The notes: generated from the letters alone by a model not told the origin. A DNA stretch of 64,000 bases from [Synechococcus] sp. NIES-970 (GCA_002356215.1 AP017960.1:62001-126000), one strand, 5' to 3'; numbered from the stretch's first letter, positions 7,687 to 17,003 are shown. Numbers and translations are program-made.

Positions 7687-9312
7687 ATGTTAGAAAGTAT
7701 TCTTTTAATTTTGCTGCTCGGTTTTTTTGTTGGGCAGATCGCCCAGCGCCTAAAAATTCCCGCCCTTGTGGGCATGGTCTTGGTGGGGATCATCCTCGGC
7801 CCCCAGGTGGGGAATGTGATTGATGGCAGCGTTCTAACAGCTGCCCCAGAACTAAGGACGATCGCCGTGATGGTGATCTTGATGAAAGCCGGACTGGGCC
7901 TCGACCGTGAAAAACTGGCCCAACAGGGAACTGTGGCCCTGCGCCTGGGTTTTTTGCCAGCCACCTGTGAGGCGATCGCCATTATGCTCGTTGCCATGGG
8001 CCTATTTCAATTCGACCTGGCCACGGGTCTGTTGCTCGGTTGCGTCCTGGGGGCCGAATCACCAGCGGTAATTGTGCCAGCAATGCTCCGTCTCAAAAGT
8101 TTAGGCTGGGGGGTGCAAAAAGGGATTCCCGATGCGATTTTGACGGGGAGCGCCCTTTCCGATGTGCTGTTGTTGCTGGTTTTTAGTCTGCTGCTTACTT
8201 TCTTGGGTCAAAGCGGGGCAGCAGGTCTAACCCTACCCAGTGGTTTAAATCTCAGCCTATTACAATTGCTGCCGTTGCAAATTGTGAGCCAAATTTTCCT
8301 GGGGGTTATCTGCGGTTGGCTCACGGCGCGGCTCTTGGTTTCCCTCCTCGCAAAACAAAATTGGACTCAAAGTGCGGTACAGGATGGCTTAATTGCCGCT
8401 GGGTTGGCGCTGCTATTGGTGATCATGGCGGAGCGTTTGCCGATCTTTTCCGGTTACTTGGCGGTGATGGCGGCAGGATTTTTTCTGGTCGAACTAGATG
8501 CCCCCTTAGCCCGGCAACTCCGGCGGAGCTTTGATGCCCTTTGGGCGATCGCCCAGATTGTGCTGTTTGTGCTGTTGGGGGCGAGTATTCAGCTTAATGT
8601 TTTGGGCAATACTTTTGGGCAGGGCTTACTTGTTTTGGGAATAGGGACTTTAGTAGGGCGATCGCTCGGTTGGTACTTGTCTACCCTCGGCAGTAACTGG
8701 ACATGGCGAGAGCGTTTATTTTTGCTCCCCGGTAACTCCGCTAAGGCCACGGTACAGGCGGCGATCGGTGCTATTCCTCTGACTCAGGGTATTGCTGGTG
8801 GTGAAATTATCCTGGCCCTTTCGGCCCTATCGATTTTGGTGACGGCTCCCCTCGGCGCTTGGGCGATTCCCACCTTTGCCCCGAAACTATTGCAAAAGGG
8901 CGAAGTGGACCCCACAAAGGTTGCCATTGCCCAAAAAATTGTCCTACTAGCTGCCATTGATAACTCTCCCCTTGCCCGGCCAATCCTCCTAAAAACCGCA
9001 GAACTGGCCCGCAGAAGTAACGGGGAAGTGGTCGTTCTTCATGTGATCCGCACCGATGATCCCGAAAGTCTACAACACCTCAAACAACAAACTCGCTGCT
9101 ACCTTGCGGATATTCGCTATCAATTTATTACGGCCACTGGCCCGGTTCCCGAAGCGATTATTCACACCGCCCAAGCGTACAGAGCCAATGAAATCGTTAT
9201 GGGTAAACGTCGTTACCAAGCCCTCGATGAAATTTTGATTGGTTCGGTATCCCAGGGGGTTTTAGAAAATAGCTCACTGCCCATTATTCTCATCGAGGGA
9301 GGAAAAAATTGA
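7687..9312 (+). CDS. Monovalent cation/proton antiporter with C-terminal UspA-like domain
   Basis: A 541-residue protein. Residues 1-400 form about twelve membrane helices of the CPA Na+/H+ exchanger fold, with KIPALVGMVLVGIILGPQ in helix 2-3, LMKAGLGLD, and GAESPAVIVPAML in the discontinuous helix region. After an amphipathic linker, residues 415-541 form a universal-stress-protein-like nucleotide-binding domain (LLAAIDNSPLARPIL, VVVLHVIRTDD, EIVMGKRRY, GSVSQGVLENSSLPIILI). Such fusions exchange Na+ or K+ for H+ and are gated by a bound nucleotide. The resemblance to cyanobacterial NhaS-type exchangers is clear, but the ion specificity is not set by sequence. Confidence 0.88.
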   Translation: MLESILLILLLGFFVGQIAQRLKIPALVGMVLVGIILGPQVGNVIDGSVLTAAPELRTIAVMVILMKAGLGLDREKLAQQGTVALRLGFLPATCEAIAIMLVAMGLFQFDLATGLLLGCVLGAESPAVIVPAMLRLKSLGWGVQKGIPDAILTGSALSDVLLLLVFSLLLTFLGQSGAAGLTLPSGLNLSLLQLLPLQIVSQIFLGVICGWLTARLLVSLLAKQNWTQSAVQDGLIAAGLALLLVIMAERLPIFSGYLAVMAAGFFLVELDAPLARQLRRSFDALWAIAQIVLFVLLGASIQLNVLGNTFGQGLLVLGIGTLVGRSLGWYLSTLGSNWTWRERLFLLPGNSAKATVQAAIGAIPLTQGIAGGEIILALSALSILVTAPLGAWAIPTFAPKLLQKGEVDPTKVAIAQKIVLLAAIDNSPLARPILLKTAELARRSNGEVVVLHVIRTDDPESLQHLKQQTRCYLADIRYQFITATGPVPEAIIHTAQAYRANEIVMGKRRYQALDEILIGSVSQGVLENSSLPIILIEGGKN

Positions 9313-9344
9313 TCTTAGGGATATTTACAGATCGCGAAAATAAA

Positions 9345-9520
9345 TGTTAGCTTGTGTGGAAACTGAACAAGTCAGCTTAGTTCAAGGCGATTTTGCCTTG
9401 AAGCGGGGGAACCAACCGTCAACCCAACTGGGAAGACACCGGGGCTTATTTTCTGGGATACATAGAAAAGGGACATCTTCCAGTCCTCGCCCGTCAGCTA
9501 ACCTCGTCAGCATCGGAAGA
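9345..9520 (+). promoter_or_regulatory. c-di-AMP riboswitch (ydaO/yuaA type)
   Basis: The leader of the ABC operon carries the ydaO hallmarks in order. There is a hairpin TTCAAGGC...GCCTTGAA (9381-9402), then GCGGGGGAACCAA (9403-9415), then GGGGCTTATTTT, and the 3' block CCCGTCAGCTAACCTCGTCAGC (about 9489-9510), which closely matches the conserved 'GUCAGCUAACCUCGUAGGC' end of this class. The class binds cyclic di-AMP and usually turns genes off. The permease start lies about 115 bases downstream. No clean terminator hairpin is visible between, so control may be at translation. I could not compute a covariance-model score. Confidence 0.85.
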
Positions 9521-9635
9521 AGACTGAAGTACGGCGATCGCCTCCTGGGCGTAATCGTGCAGTAAATCAGAATTCCATCACAATGACTATCAGTTACCTG
9601 TCATTTCCTTAAACATTGAGGAGGGGTAATTTTGC

Positions 9636-10475
9636 ATGGTTTTATTATCGAGTTTGGCCCGCACAGCCAAAAAGTTTTTGGTCTTACCGGCTCTCCAGGA
9701 CAAGTACCGAAAAGAAATTGTGCTACCGCTGTATGGTTTTGGGGGCCTACTGCTTCTCTGGTGGGCGATCGCCCTAGTGCGTGGCGAGATGATGCCGACT
9801 CCTTGGGAAGCCTTAGTCCGCAACCTGGACTTTATTGTGCATCCCTTTTATCGTCGGGGACCTGGGGATCTGGGCCTCGGCTGGTTACTGTTGGCAAGTT
9901 TGCGACGGGTATTGATTGGTTTTTCTTTAGGGGCTTTGGTGGCGATCCCTGTGGGGATCTGGATCGGTTTATCCCGGGAAGCTTGGCTGGCAATTAACCC
10001 GATTATCCAAATTCTTAAGCCTGTTTCGCCCCTGGTCTGGCTGCCGATCGCCCTTTCAATTTTTAGTGCGGCAGAACCCTCGGCAATCTTTGTGATTTTC
10101 ATTACTTCCCTGTGGTCAACGATTATCAACACCGCCGAAGGGGTCGCTAATGTACCCAAAGACTACCTTGAAGTGGCCCAGATGCTGGAGATGCCCCGCT
10201 GGAAACAGCTACTGCAGGTGATTTTGCCCGCCAGCTTGCCCTATATCTTTACGGGCCTGCGGATCAGTATGGGGGTCGCTTGGCTCGTGATCGTCGCGGT
10301 AGAAATGCTCACCGGCGGCATTGGTATCGGCTTTTTTGTTTGGGATGAGTGGAACCGCTTAAACGTGAGTTCAGTATTTTTAGCGGTGTTTGTGATTGGC
10401 ATGACGGGTTTGGTTTTAGATTATGCCCTTGCCTTTCTCCAAACAGCGATCACCCACCGCCCAGCCCGGAATTAA
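9636..10475 (+). CDS. ABC transporter permease, NrtB/SsuC family
   Basis: A 279-residue inner-membrane permease with six or so helices. It carries the BPD-transport EAA loop, here NVPKDYLEVAQMLEMPRWKQLLQVILPASLPYIFTGLR. Family relatives import nitrate, cyanate, bicarbonate, taurine or aliphatic sulfonates. The start ATG at 9636 follows GAGGAGGGG (9619-9627). The gene is first in a permease, binding protein, ATPase operon that sits under a c-di-AMP riboswitch, an unusual control for this transporter family. No cynS, nitrate reductase or sulfonate monooxygenase gene is in the window, so the substrate is left open. Confidence 0.88.
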   Translation: MVLLSSLARTAKKFLVLPALQDKYRKEIVLPLYGFGGLLLLWWAIALVRGEMMPTPWEALVRNLDFIVHPFYRRGPGDLGLGWLLLASLRRVLIGFSLGALVAIPVGIWIGLSREAWLAINPIIQILKPVSPLVWLPIALSIFSAAEPSAIFVIFITSLWSTIINTAEGVANVPKDYLEVAQMLEMPRWKQLLQVILPASLPYIFTGLRISMGVAWLVIVAVEMLTGGIGIGFFVWDEWNRLNVSSVFLAVFVIGMTGLVLDYALAFLQTAITHRPARN

Positions 10476-10487
10476 GGAGAAACTTTC

Positions 10488-11885
10488 ATGACGAAATTGA
10501 GTAGACGCTCTTTCCTGCTGGGGATGGGGGCGACAGCTTCAGCGATCGCCTATGCCGCCTGTACCCCGACCACAGGCCGTAATCCCCAAGGGTTAACCGA
10601 GGCGGCCCTCGCGGTGACACCCCTAATTAAGCCCGAGAGCTTAGAGAAACCCAACCTCACCATCGGCTTTGTACCTGTTAATGATTGTGCCCCCTTGGCG
10701 GTGGCCTGGGCCAAGGGACTTTTCCGCAAGTATGGGCTAAATGTGCAACTCAGCCGGGAAGCAAGTTGGGCTAATTCCCGCGATGGTTTAATTTTTGGCC
10801 GTTTAGATGCTTCCCCCGTAGTTTCGGGGGCCGTCACCAATGCACGTCTGAGTGCGGAAGGGGCGATCCCAGTACCGTTGAGCGCCGCTATGACTATCCA
10901 CCGCCATGGTAATGCCCTCACCATGAACCGCCCCCTCTGGGAGAGTGGTGTGCGGCCCTGGCATGATTATCAAGGCGATTTGACACAATTTGGCCAAGAT
11001 CTCCAGCGTTTTTGGCAAAAATCACCAAATAATGACCGTTCTTGGGGTATTCCCCTCAGCTCTGCTATCTATGAATATTTCGTGCGCTATCTCGTGGCAG
11101 CGGTGGGGATTGATCCCGTTCAGGCATTACGCCTTGTGATTACCCCTTCGCCGCAGATGGTCAGCAATATGCGCATCGGTGCGATGCAGGCTTATATGGT
11201 GGCAGAACCCTGGAATACCCGTTCGATTACGGGCAATGAAAATATTGGCTTTACGTTTATCCAAGGGCGAGATATCTGGCGCGGCCATCCGGATCGGGTA
11301 TTGGCCGTCCAGGAATCTTTTATTGAACAATATCCAAAAACCTATCGTTCTTTGGTAAAAGCTCTGATCGAGGCCTGCCAATATTGCAGCAAACCGGAAA
11401 ATCGACAGGCGGTGGCGGAACTTATTTCCCAGCGGTCTTTTACGGGGGCAAAGATGCAATTGACCCGTCCGGGGATCGTCGGTGACTACAATTATGGCGG
11501 TTTTGATCAACGCGATCGCCTTGAAAAAAGTTTAGACACCACGGTCTTTTTTGATCTCCATGGTGAAATGTCCCAGGTGACCAATGATCATTCGACGTTC
11601 CTCTGGCAGTCCCAAGGGATCTGGCTAATGACCCAGGCGGCCCGGTGGGGTCAAATCCGTACGCTGCCAAAAGATCTGGAGGCGATCGCCCAAAAAGCTT
11701 GGCGCACCGATCTATACCGCGAGATTGCCGCAGAAATGGGGATCGACTGCCCGAGCGATGACTATAAGGTCGAACCAGCCAGTGCCTTTATCGACAAAAA
11801 AGCCTTTGATCCCAGTGACCCAGTGGGCTATCTCAATAGCTTTGAGATCCGCGCAAACCGTCCTCAAACCTATGCCTTGAGCTAG
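10488..11885 (+). CDS. ABC transporter substrate-binding lipoprotein, NrtA/CmpA-like
   Basis: A 465-residue periplasmic binding protein. The N-terminus SRRSFLLGMGA is a twin-arginine signal, followed by a lipobox ending AYAAC (Cys about residue 24), so it is probably a Tat-exported, membrane-anchored lipoprotein. The mature part begins with LTIGFVPVNDCAPLAVAWAKGLF, the NMT1/NrtA-type start, and has the family's EPWNTRSI segment. The length equals cyanobacterial NrtA/CmpA proteins and exceeds SsuA/TauA (about 320). It has only general similarity to NrtA in the ligand-lining regions, so nitrate, bicarbonate or an organic solute are all possible. It begins 12 bases after the permease gene. Confidence 0.87.
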   Translation: MTKLSRRSFLLGMGATASAIAYAACTPTTGRNPQGLTEAALAVTPLIKPESLEKPNLTIGFVPVNDCAPLAVAWAKGLFRKYGLNVQLSREASWANSRDGLIFGRLDASPVVSGAVTNARLSAEGAIPVPLSAAMTIHRHGNALTMNRPLWESGVRPWHDYQGDLTQFGQDLQRFWQKSPNNDRSWGIPLSSAIYEYFVRYLVAAVGIDPVQALRLVITPSPQMVSNMRIGAMQAYMVAEPWNTRSITGNENIGFTFIQGRDIWRGHPDRVLAVQESFIEQYPKTYRSLVKALIEACQYCSKPENRQAVAELISQRSFTGAKMQLTRPGIVGDYNYGGFDQRDRLEKSLDTTVFFDLHGEMSQVTNDHSTFLWQSQGIWLMTQAARWGQIRTLPKDLEAIAQKAWRTDLYREIAAEMGIDCPSDDYKVEPASAFIDKKAFDPSDPVGYLNSFEIRANRPQTYALS

Positions 11886-11951
11886 GCTTTGCCTAAAAAT
11901 TTTGAACTGAGATCAGTTTTAATCTTATTCCCACAGTATTTGGTAAATCCT

Positions 11952-12776
11952 ATGGTTTTTATGCAAAATCGTCCTTTTTCATCGATGGATCAATCCCCTT
12001 CCGAATCTTTCCTTGTAATTGAAAATGTCTCGAAGCAATATCCAAAACCTGATGGTTCGCAATTTGTCGTCCTCGAGGATATTAATCTGACGATTCAAGC
12101 CCAGGAATATGTGTCGATTATTGGTCACTCTGGCTGTGGCAAATCAACCCTGGCGCGGATTGTGGCCGGTTTAGAAAAGCCGACTGCTGGTTTAGTGACC
12201 CTCGAAGGGAAGCAAATTCGTAAACCTGGAGCCGATCGCATGATGGTGTTTCAAGGTTATGCACTGCTGCCTTGGTTGACTGTGCGCGAAAATATCCGTC
12301 TCGCTGTCGATGAAGTTCATCAACATCTCTCCAAAGGCGATCGCCTCCACCTGGTCAATGAACATATCCAGATGGTGAACCTCACCCCCGCTGCTGATAA
12401 ATATCCCCATGAACTGTCTGGTGGCATGAAACAGCGGGTCGGGGTGGCCCGGGCCTTAGCCACTCGACCGAAAATGCTTTTACTCGATGAACCCTTCGGT
12501 GCTTTGGATGCCTTGACCCGACCCAAGTTACAAAAACAGGTGTTAGATATTTGGGAAAACCATCGCCAAGCGGTGATGATGATTACCCATGATGTGGATG
12601 AAGCGATTTTTATGTCTGATCGCGTTGTGATGATGACCAATGGTCCCCATGCCAATATTGGCCAGATTTTGGAGATCAATTTGCCCCGGCCCCGCAGCAT
12701 CCATGATCTCCGGGAAACCCAAGAATATTATGATCTGCGTAATGAAGCCCTTGATTTTCTCGAGCGCTATCAGTAG
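11952..12776 (+). CDS. ABC transporter ATP-binding subunit, NrtD/SsuB-like
   Basis: A 274-residue ATPase. Walker A is GHSGCGKST, the signature is LSGGMKQRVGVARAL, Walker B is MLLLDEPFGALDA and the switch His is in MITHDVDEAIFM. All are intact. The Q-loop MVFQGYALLPWLTV is typical of the nitrate/taurine group. The ATG at 11952 is preferred to a TTG at 11889; ATGs at 11961 and 11985 are also possible because conserved sequence begins at FLVIENVSKQY. It energises the preceding permease. It is the last gene of the three-gene operon, with the ExoD gene 30 bases further on. Confidence 0.9.
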   Translation: MVFMQNRPFSSMDQSPSESFLVIENVSKQYPKPDGSQFVVLEDINLTIQAQEYVSIIGHSGCGKSTLARIVAGLEKPTAGLVTLEGKQIRKPGADRMMVFQGYALLPWLTVRENIRLAVDEVHQHLSKGDRLHLVNEHIQMVNLTPAADKYPHELSGGMKQRVGVARALATRPKMLLLDEPFGALDALTRPKLQKQVLDIWENHRQAVMMITHDVDEAIFMSDRVVMMTNGPHANIGQILEINLPRPRSIHDLRETQEYYDLRNEALDFLERYQ

Positions 12777-12806
12777 ATTAGTTGATTCTCAATTGACCAA
12801 GCCAGC

Positions 12807-13400
12807 ATGAAAAAACTCTCTGAAAAACTACATTACTACTTTTTTGAGGAAGAACACTCAGAAAAGATTAGCCTCGCCAATATCTTCGCCCTCACGGAAG
12901 AGCGATTATTTGGTTTTCCCCTGGCACTTATTGCTTTTTTGAGCATTTTTGCGATTCCTGGGACTTCTTTTATTTTCGGGGTAGCGATGCTGGCGATCAC
13001 CCTGCAACTCTGCTTTGGTCAGTCGAAACCCTGGGTGCCTCAAAAATTATTACAAATGTCCTTTTCGCTGGGTCAATTGCAGGGATTTATGCGCCATTTG
13101 ATTCCCTGGTTAAAAAGAATCGAAAAAATTGCCAAACCCCGTTTAACGCCCATTTGTCATAGTCTACCGGGACGAATTGTGCTAGGGATTATTGCATCTG
13201 CGATGGCTTTTTTGGTGATTTTGCCGATTCCGGGGGCAAATACGGTGCCGGCGATCGCTATTTTTTTTACGGCCCTCGGTCTCCAAGAAGGGGATGGGGT
13301 TTTGAGCCTAATTGGTATGGCGATCGCCTTAGTTTTTCTGGGGATTATTATTGGTCTGCTGTGGACAGGAAGCAATATTTTTCAAGTTATTTTTCAATAA
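12807..13400 (+). CDS. ExoD-family membrane protein
   Basis: A 197-residue membrane protein of the ExoD (exopolysaccharide synthesis D) family. It has the FALTEERLFGFPLALIAFLSI start, the PGTSFIFGVAMLAITLQL block, and PGRIVLGIIASAMAFLVILPIPGANTVPAIAIFF with the family's conserved P-x-P-G-x-N core. Its role in exopolysaccharide production is inferred from rhizobial exoD and is not proven. It follows the ABC operon by 30 bases and may be cotranscribed. It is convergent with the P-type ATPase gene (20-base gap). Confidence 0.85.
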   Translation: MKKLSEKLHYYFFEEEHSEKISLANIFALTEERLFGFPLALIAFLSIFAIPGTSFIFGVAMLAITLQLCFGQSKPWVPQKLLQMSFSLGQLQGFMRHLIPWLKRIEKIAKPRLTPICHSLPGRIVLGIIASAMAFLVILPIPGANTVPAIAIFFTALGLQEGDGVLSLIGMAIALVFLGIIIGLLWTGSNIFQVIFQ

Positions 13401-13420
13401 AATTGCCCCTGATATCACCT

Positions 13421-16345
13421 TTAGCGATGGACAAAAAAGCGTTTCCACAGTTCATCAAAACCCAAAACCAAGGGGGGGCAAACAATTAATGTGAGCCATT
13501 GCCAAGGTTCGAGGGGAGCGGTGAAAAAAATCTCCTGGAAGAAAGGACTTTTCGTAATCAAAATGACCAAGATCCACTCGGTGGCAAGGCCGACCCAAAT
13601 CAGTGGGTTCGAGAAAAGTCCCAAACGGAAAATGGATGTTTTTTCGGAGCGGCAGGCAAAAACGTTGCCATTTTGACAAGCGACGATCGCCCCTAAGGTC
13701 ATGGTGGTGGCTTGGGCGTAGATCCCAACGGTGGCGGCATCGGTGCTGTGGCGCAGTAAATCTGGGGTGATTGCCTGGAGTTCTGTTAAGCCATAACCAT
13801 GGCTCCACCAGACTAGGAAAAAGCCAAGCATCCCTAATACGGCTTCGATGGGGCCAAGAAAGCAATAGGCGCGGACAAGGAGCGATCGCCCGAGTAGATT
13901 TTCTGTTTGTTTGCGGGGTGGTTGGGTCATCATGCCTGGTTCTGCCGCCTCGATTCCTAGGGTCAAAGCGGGAATCATATCTGTACCTAGATCGATCGCC
14001 AGGATTTGCATAATCACCAGAGCCGGCGGAATTTTGAGGGCGACCATCAGGAGAAAAGGCGCCACTTCTGGGACATTAGAGGCCAGGATATAGGTGATAA
14101 ATTTGCGGATATTTTGGTAGATGGCACGGCCCTGTTCTACGGCGCTGATAATCGTGGCAAAGTTATCGTCGGTGAGCACAATGTCTGCTGCTTCCCGGGC
14201 CACATCGGTGCCATTCAAGCCCATGGCAATGCCAATGTGAGCAGCCCGTAGGGCCGGAGCATCGTTGACTCCGTCGCCGGTGACAGCCACAATTTCACCG
14301 ATATCTTTGTAGGTTTGTACAAGGCGTAGTTTTTGTTCTGGGGCCATCCGGGCAAATACTAAACCGGAGCGATATTTTAGGATTTGCCGCAATTGGGCAT
14401 CGGATAGGTGGCCCATGCCTTCCCCAGTGACCACCCGCACCTGATGGTTGACCAAGCCAATTTGTTGGGCGATCGCCTGGGCGGTGAGGCCATAATCTCC
14501 GGTCACCATGGTCACCTTAATCCCGGCGGTATGACATTGGGCGATCGCATCTTTCACCTCGGGCCTAGGGGGGTCGAACATCGCGATCAGGCCAACAAAA
14601 ATCAAATCCTGCTCTAGATCCTGGGCCCGTAGGTCAACTAAATTTCGCTCCCCCCAGCGGGCCGCCACCCCCAATACGCGAAATCCCTGGGCAGCGAGGC
14701 GATCGTTGGCCTCTACCACCTCTTCCCATTGTTCACGATCCAAGGATTGGACAGTCCCGTTATGCAAAATAGCTTGGCAGTGGCGCAATACTTCTAGGGG
14801 AGCTCCCTTAGTAAAAGCAATGCAGGGGCGTTCGTCCTGCCAGATATCCGCTGCTTGCCAATCTAAAACCACCGTCATCATCCGCCGGCGTGAGTCGAAG
14901 GGAATTTCCCGGAGCCGGGGATTTTGTTGCTGGCGTTCTTCCACATTGAGGCCCGCTTTTGCCGCCGCTACGAGTAATGCAGCTTCTGTGGGGTCCCCAA
15001 TTTCCTGCCAACGACTGGGGCTTTCTAGGTGGATCAATTTAGCATTGGAGCAGAGTGCTGCCCCCGTCAGAAGAAGTTTAACTTTCCTCAGGGCTGTGAA
15101 TTCAGGGGGGAAATTCACCTGGCCAGCCCCAGGATCATAACCCGCACCAGTGACCTCAATGAGACAGGGGGCGACGGCACTGGGTTCACCATGGTTGGGG
15201 GTCTGTAGGGGCGGTTGGGGTGGCATTTCCGTATCTGTGAGCCAGGGTAGCCAGAGATAATGCACCGTCATTTCATTTTTGGTCAGTGTGCCTGTTTTAT
15301 CGGTACAAATCACGGTGGTGGCACTGAGGGTTTCCACGGCAGAAAGACGCCGCACCAGGGCATTTTTACGCACCATCCGCCGTACCCCCATGGCTAAAGC
15401 GAGGGTTACGGTAGGCAACAAACCTTCGGGTACGAGGGCAACAATAATGCCGATCGCAAAAAGAAAACTTTCCCGTAGTTCCATCCCCACCAGAAATTCT
15501 GTGAGGAGAAAAACGATCGCCCCCATCGCCACCGCGATCGCCGTAATAACCCGCACAATTTTACCGACTTGAATTTCGAGGGTGCTGGGTTCGCGCTTGA
15601 CGACGGTGGTGAGGTGAGCCACATGGCCAAATTCCGTCTGGGCCCCTGTGCCATAGACCACTGCGAGTCCCCGGCCTGAAGAGACAGTCGAGCCCGCCAG
15701 AACCAAATTGGCGATTTCTGCTGGGTTGTTTTTTTCTCGTATGGGCTGTTCCCCCTGGCGGAGGGTCTTGCCATCGCGGATCGACACCGCTTCCCGCAGC
15801 CGCACCGGATAGGCATTGCGGGCCACGGGTAAAGATTCCCCGGTCATCACCGACAGATCGATATATAAGCTCTCGGAAGAAACTAAACGGGCATCTGCCG
15901 AAATGCGATCGCCCTCTTCTAGTTGCATCACATCCCCCGGCACTAATTCTGTTGCTGGAATTGACTGAAGCTGGCCGTCACGATAAACCTTCACTTGGGC
16001 CGGCAATACTTTTTTTAAGGCGGCTAGGGATTTTTCGGCCTGAAACTCCTGCCAAAAACTAAAAATCCCATTGACCCAAATTACCAACCAGATCGCCCAA
16101 CCTAGGGCGGGCGTACCAGAAACAAACGCCAAAATCCCTGCCACCCAGAGCAGCAGGGCCATAAAATGCGTTATTTGATCGAGAAAACGTAACCATAACG
16201 GACGTTGGGGCGGTTCTGGGAGGGCATTGGGGCCAAATTTCTTTAAACGCTGCTGTGCCGTCGCCGTCGATAACCCCTGGGGGCTAGATTCAAAGATGTC
16301 ATAAACCGCCTCCGGCGCAAACGTCCAAATATGGGTCGAGTCCAT
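13421..16345 (-). CDS. P-type cation ATPase, P2C-like (Na+/K+-ATPase-related)
   Basis: A 974-residue P2-type ATPase. The phosphorylated Asp is D349 in CTDKTGTLTKN, the dephosphorylation motif is MTGES and the hinge is VTGDGVNDAPAL. An N-terminal cation-ATPase domain precedes M1. Transmembrane ion-site motifs are PEGLLPTVTLAL in M4, NVPEVAPF in M5 and DLGTDMIPALTLGIEAAEPGMM in M6. The M5/M6 wording resembles Na+,K+/H+,K+ (P2C) pumps more than SERCA, so Na+ or K+ traffic is likelier than Ca2+. The ATG at 16345 is chosen because AAAGGA lies seven bases upstream; an in-frame ATG at 16384 would add 13 residues. It is a single-gene unit. Confidence 0.9.
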   Translation of the reverse strand: MDSTHIWTFAPEAVYDIFESSPQGLSTATAQQRLKKFGPNALPEPPQRPLWLRFLDQITHFMALLLWVAGILAFVSGTPALGWAIWLVIWVNGIFSFWQEFQAEKSLAALKKVLPAQVKVYRDGQLQSIPATELVPGDVMQLEEGDRISADARLVSSESLYIDLSVMTGESLPVARNAYPVRLREAVSIRDGKTLRQGEQPIREKNNPAEIANLVLAGSTVSSGRGLAVVYGTGAQTEFGHVAHLTTVVKREPSTLEIQVGKIVRVITAIAVAMGAIVFLLTEFLVGMELRESFLFAIGIIVALVPEGLLPTVTLALAMGVRRMVRKNALVRRLSAVETLSATTVICTDKTGTLTKNEMTVHYLWLPWLTDTEMPPQPPLQTPNHGEPSAVAPCLIEVTGAGYDPGAGQVNFPPEFTALRKVKLLLTGAALCSNAKLIHLESPSRWQEIGDPTEAALLVAAAKAGLNVEERQQQNPRLREIPFDSRRRMMTVVLDWQAADIWQDERPCIAFTKGAPLEVLRHCQAILHNGTVQSLDREQWEEVVEANDRLAAQGFRVLGVAARWGERNLVDLRAQDLEQDLIFVGLIAMFDPPRPEVKDAIAQCHTAGIKVTMVTGDYGLTAQAIAQQIGLVNHQVRVVTGEGMGHLSDAQLRQILKYRSGLVFARMAPEQKLRLVQTYKDIGEIVAVTGDGVNDAPALRAAHIGIAMGLNGTDVAREAADIVLTDDNFATIISAVEQGRAIYQNIRKFITYILASNVPEVAPFLLMVALKIPPALVIMQILAIDLGTDMIPALTLGIEAAEPGMMTQPPRKQTENLLGRSLLVRAYCFLGPIEAVLGMLGFFLVWWSHGYGLTELQAITPDLLRHSTDAATVGIYAQATTMTLGAIVACQNGNVFACRSEKTSIFRLGLFSNPLIWVGLATEWILVILITKSPFFQEIFFTAPLEPWQWLTLIVCPPLVLGFDELWKRFFVHR

Positions 16346-16829
16346 AAATATCCTTTCTGAGCAGACATGCCTTGATGCTGTCATAACTTCTTCAAAAGCA
16401 AACTAAGGGCAGCCTAAACATCAATGATTCTTTACCGTTTGACCAGGGGGATCGGGGGGCATTTCAAGCGGTTAGCCAATACCAACAATATTGTTGTGCC
16501 CATGGGCTGGGGTGACCATGAAGGCGATCGCCAGAGCTTTCTTGAGGTCTGAGCCGTTACGATGCCGATGGCCAAAATTTTCCGGCCCCTAGAGAAGCTG
16601 CTCTGGGTTAAGGATACCCAACTCGAAATTGCCCTACGGAAGAAATTTCCAATTTTCTCTTGGTGCAAATCATGCATTCTGAAAATACAAATATGAACAT
16701 TAAATGGATTGATGAGGGGTCGTTTTAACTGAACTTGTTATTTAAGACTGGTGGGTCATAATTGCCCATGGACAAAGAATTTTTTATGCCTATTACTGGG
16801 GATGTTAATTCAGTGATATTATAGAATCT
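16346..16829. other. Intergenic region with possible coding remnant
   Basis: Upstream of the ATPase gene and of the riboswitch. On the plus strand, 16424-16686 reads as two protein-like blocks in one frame separated by a TGA near 16552 (…RLANTNNIVVPMGWGDHEGD…, then MPMAKIFRPLEKLLWVKD…). It includes an in-frame HIP1-bearing part. I cannot assign a family. It may be the wreck of a gene. The rest of this stretch shows nothing. Confidence 0.3.
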
Positions 16830-16831
16830 AC

Positions 16832-17003
16832 TTTCGGTTCTAGTGGGGATCAGCCGCTAGAGGAAACGGGGAAAGAGCAGTGAAAATCTGCCGCTGTCCC
16901 GCAGCTGTAAGCCAATTTTAAGGGCCAAGTTTTAGATTTTAGCGCTATGACAAATCTAAAATCGAGTCCCAAAAATTGTGTAAGTCAGAATGCCCGCCGA
17001 TCC
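16832..17003 (+). promoter_or_regulatory. Cobalamin (AdoCbl) riboswitch upstream of metE
   Basis: Conserved B12-riboswitch landmarks appear in order. They are GGTTC at 16835, CAGCCGCTAGAGGAAACGGGG, the B12-box-like CTGCCGCTGTCCCGCAGCTGTAAGCC (about 16898-16923), a variable stem (TTTAGATTTT ... AAATCTAAAAT), and AAGTCAGAATGCCCGCCGATCC at the 3' end. It precedes metE by about 390 bases. In this class, bound cobalamin lowers expression, which for B12-independent MetE makes physiological sense because MetH can take over. As I recall, a metE riboswitch of this kind has been tested in vivo in the PCC 7002 / PCC 73109 system. Confidence 0.93.

Noticed and set aside
9344-9565. Open reading frame of 73 codons ahead of the ABC operon
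   Set aside because: It overlaps the c-di-AMP riboswitch completely; the sequence is explained by RNA structure, not by a protein.
13421-16345. Calcium pump (SERCA-type)
   Set aside because: The M5/M6 motifs NVPEVAPF and DLGTDMIPA resemble Na+/K+-type pumps more closely.
16432-16677. 81-codon minus-strand frame
   Set aside because: Protein texture is poor, while the plus strand shows a more coherent broken frame in the same place.
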